NCBI GenBank assembly: GCA_039208045.1
Contig: JBCCRH010000105.1
Coordinates: forward strand, 1 to 14,718
Direction: 5' to 3'
Length of the DNA: 14,718 bases
Source of the DNA: JBCCRH01 sp039208045
GTDB lineage: Bacteria > Bacteroidota > Bacteroidia > Chitinophagales > Saprospiraceae
Shown: positions 12,605 through 14,718 of the stretch, one piece after another
Position numbering within the stretch: the first letter of the stretch is position 1
Layout: the number at the start of each line of letters is the position of its first letter
Notes under the pieces: model-generated
What the model saw: only the letters and a program-made list of their open reading frames with translations
Told to the model about the DNA's origin: nothing
Database searches by the model: none
Position numbers and translations under genes: made by a program

Positions 12605-14671
12605 ATGAGAGAAAAGATCGAAATTATAAAGGAGATTTCTGTCTTATACGAGCTGGCCTTAGCATTGGGGCGATCCAACGACTTGAAGGAAAATTGTAAG
12701 TTTTTCTTGCAAACGCTCATTGCGCGAAAAAATCTTACGCTGGGTGCTGTGTGGTTACATAATGAAGTGCTACAGACCCAGCCTCAAGATGCCTATACAC
12801 TCGTTTTTGCTAGTCCTCGCTTCCGAATTCAGGACACGAGTCTACCTTCCGATCATTTGATTTTAGAACGCTTGGAGCGTGTGCCTTTTTTTGTAGTCGA
12901 CCATAACGATCCTACTTTTGACGCTTTCATTCAGGAAAGAAACATTCAGCAGGGCAGCTATGCGATTATTAAGCTGGGGCATTTGGGCTTTCTCAAATTG
13001 TATAAAACCAGCTCGCTAGGCGGCTTCGAGCCCTTGGAATTGTCCAAGTTGCGCAATGTGCTCAATCAATTTACGGTATCCTTAGAGGGTAATCTTGCCT
13101 ATCAGCAGCTACAAAAAGCAAAGCAAGAGGCCGAATCAGCAAGGGCAGCGGAGCAACAGTTTTTGGCCAATATGAGTCATGAAATTCGGACGCCTATGAA
13201 CGCCGTAATAGGAATGACCCACTTGCTGTATGAAACGCAACTTACGCCACACCAAAAAGACTATCTCGATTCCTTGAGGTTTGCCTCCGATAGCTTGATG
13301 GATTTGATCAATGCCATTTTGGATTTATCAAAAATTGAAGCGGGAGAAATTGAACTAGAGTCGAGGGTCTTCAGCCTCAATGAATTGCTGAAATCGCTAC
13401 AGCAGAGCTTTCAGTTTAAGGTGGGTAAAAAACCTATTAGTGTCGTTTTTGATATTGATAAAGCCATCGATACAAAACTTAGAGGGGATGAAGTGCGCCT
13501 TAATCAGATATTGAGCAACCTGCTTAGCAATGCCAGTAAGTTTACGGAAAGAGGTACCATAGGGGTGAGTGCCCATCTAAAAGAGCGAAAAGGCTCCACT
13601 GTTTTATTAGAATTTCGAGTACACGATACAGGGATTGGTATTCCCGAGGATCGAATTCATCTGATTTTTGAAAATTTCAAACAGGCAGACAAACAGATAA
13701 CTCGAAAGTATGGTGGAACGGGTTTAGGATTGGCTATAGTGAAACAATTGGCAGAGCTGCAAGGGGGCTCCGTTCAGGTAGAAAGTCAACCCAATGAAGG
13801 GTCTACTTTCTCTGTCTTTTTGCCTTTTGAAGATACAGGGCAAGCGTTGGTAGGCTATCCCGAAGCAGCGCCGGATGAACTGCCTTGGGAGGATTGGGTG
13901 ACACAGACCATCATTTTAGTAGTAGAAGACAATGCGATGAATCAGAAATTGATCAGTCGTATTTTAGCTACTTGGAATTGTCCTTTTGATGTGGCTAACA
14001 ATGGTTTAGAAGCTGTGATGTATAGTCAAAAAAGAAAATACGATGCCATCCTAATGGATTTACACATGCCCGAAATGGGTGGTGTAGAAGCCGCCAAAGC
14101 CATTCGCCAAGAAGCGCACAACCCCAACCAAGCTACCCCCATTATTGCACTTACCGCTGCTGCTCTCATGGAGGAACGTAATCAAGCATTTAAAGCGGGG
14201 ATGAACGACTTCTTGACCAAGCCATTTGCGCCCAAGCGCCTAAAAAATACCCTAAGCAAGTGGGTGCAAAAAAAGTCCAAGGCAGCTAAATTAGCTTCAC
14301 CAACACCTGCTGGGACGCCTAGCCTCACCCTTGATCTGAGCTATCTAAAAGAAATTAGCCATGGCGATGAGTCATTTGTCCAAGATATGATTCAAACTTT
14401 TTTGGAAGAAGCGCCGAGCATTCTGGATCATCTACAACTAGCTCTTCAAGCTAAGGATAAAGATCGTATCTACCAGAATGCACATCGCCTAAAGCCTAAT
14501 CTGCTCATGCTTGGTATGGCTAATCAGGAAGAGCTAGCTGCTCAAATTGAGCAACAGACCAAGCTGCCGTCTATCGACTATAAGCTACTGAGTACTTTAG
14601 TCACTAGACTTCGATCTGAAGTCATCGCCCTTTTCCCCATTTTGAAAGAACAACTCTCAGAGGAACTCTGA
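12605..14671 (+). CDS. Hybrid histidine kinase, GAF-HisKA-HATPase-REC-Hpt
   Basis: A soluble hybrid kinase of 688 residues holding a whole phosphorelay. In order: a GAF-like N-terminal domain (about 5-165); a short coiled coil (QQLQKAKQEAESARAAEQQ); HisKA with H192 in FLANMSHEIRTPMNAVIG; HATPase_c with N box NQILSNLLSNASKF (300-313), DTGIGIP (341-347) and GGTGLGLAIVKQL (370-382); a receiver domain (about 435-550) with E441/D442, D485 (AILMDLHMP), T517 and K539; and an Hpt domain (about 575-688) with H627 in NAHRLKPNLLMLGM. No membrane helix is seen, so the input must be cytoplasmic, through the GAF domain, the FIST protein or both. The phosphate probably leaves H627 for D55 of the separate receiver two genes upstream. 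The gene seems complete, and the operon appears to end here. Confidence 0.94.
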   Translation: MREKIEIIKEISVLYELALALGRSNDLKENCKFFLQTLIARKNLTLGAVWLHNEVLQTQPQDAYTLVFASPRFRIQDTSLPSDHLILERLERVPFFVVDHNDPTFDAFIQERNIQQGSYAIIKLGHLGFLKLYKTSSLGGFEPLELSKLRNVLNQFTVSLEGNLAYQQLQKAKQEAESARAAEQQFLANMSHEIRTPMNAVIGMTHLLYETQLTPHQKDYLDSLRFASDSLMDLINAILDLSKIEAGEIELESRVFSLNELLKSLQQSFQFKVGKKPISVVFDIDKAIDTKLRGDEVRLNQILSNLLSNASKFTERGTIGVSAHLKERKGSTVLLEFRVHDTGIGIPEDRIHLIFENFKQADKQITRKYGGTGLGLAIVKQLAELQGGSVQVESQPNEGSTFSVFLPFEDTGQALVGYPEAAPDELPWEDWVTQTIILVVEDNAMNQKLISRILATWNCPFDVANNGLEAVMYSQKRKYDAILMDLHMPEMGGVEAAKAIRQEAHNPNQATPIIALTAAALMEERNQAFKAGMNDFLTKPFAPKRLKNTLSKWVQKKSKAAKLASPTPAGTPSLTLDLSYLKEISHGDESFVQDMIQTFLEEAPSILDHLQLALQAKDKDRIYQNAHRLKPNLLMLGMANQEELAAQIEQQTKLPSIDYKLLSTLVTRLRSEVIALFPILKEQLSEEL

Positions 14672-14718
14672 TTTTGTAGTAAAATGGTTCTATCTACCAA
14701 TAAGAAGAGTGATTCTTA

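Noticed and set aside
13100..13170. Possible frameshift between the kinase N-terminal domain and HisKA
   Set aside because: The frame is continuous through the coiled coil to H192; the domains are joined normally.
1..14718. tRNA, rRNA, CRISPR arrays, insertion sequences, phage genes
   Set aside because: No cloverleaf with a T-loop, no regularly spaced repeats with unique spacers, and no transposase, integrase or phage proteins were found on either strand by eye.

Overview
The window looks like a chromosomal segment of a Bacteroidota, most likely near the Saprospiraceae/Lewinella-type lineages. The evidence is: no Shine-Dalgarno sequences ahead of most genes; several TAnnTTTG-like -7 boxes, two of them with a TTG about 20 bases upstream; a lipoprotein with a Bacteroidota-style acidic surface-export motif after the lipobox cysteine; LytS/LytTR and hybrid-kinase signalling; and a PDH-type E2 typical of the phylum. 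The genus is inferred. Nothing here looks like a phage, plasmid, insertion sequence or CRISPR array.

Layout. (1) 36-644 (-) recR, DNA repair, divergent from (2) 850-3447 (+), a three-gene unit: pyruvate dehydrogenase E2, a small CoA-binding protein and a class I SAM methyltransferase. (3) 3448-3644, a spacer between convergent genes holding a multi-stem REP-like element (3525-3611). (4) 3645-4376 (-), a lipoprotein with a putative surface-export motif, divergent from (5) 4603-6340 (+), a LytS-type kinase overlapping a LytTR response regulator. (6) 6341-7041, a spacer with short direct repeats and a DUF4240 gene on the minus strand. (7) 7042-8768 (-), a pyrimidine-rich minisatellite, then an exported DUF1684 protein and an exported beta-propeller-like protein in one operon. 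(8) 8909-9880 (+), a Gfo/Idh/MocA oxidoreductase. (9) 9943-14671 (+), a tight run of a PhoD-like lipoprotein, a receiver-only response regulator, a FIST-domain protein and a GAF-HisKA-HATPase-REC-Hpt hybrid kinase.

How the parts work together. The last block is the most interesting. The spacings are 7, 3 and 11 bases, so the four genes are probably co-transcribed. FIST is a sensory domain, the hybrid kinase carries a full internal phosphorelay (His192 to Asp485 to His627), and the separate receiver (Asp55) is the obvious final acceptor, yet nothing in the operon binds DNA. A secreted PhoD-like phosphatase/phosphodiesterase heads the run. The middle block is a second, simpler two-component pair whose nearest possible target is the divergent lipoprotein. 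The remaining genes are housekeeping or poorly characterised.

No gene-free stretch exceeds 300 bases. The larger spacers (645-849, 3448-3644, 4377-4602, 7042-7232, 6341-6483, 8769-8908) are described below. All functional calls come from reading motifs by eye; no database search was run.
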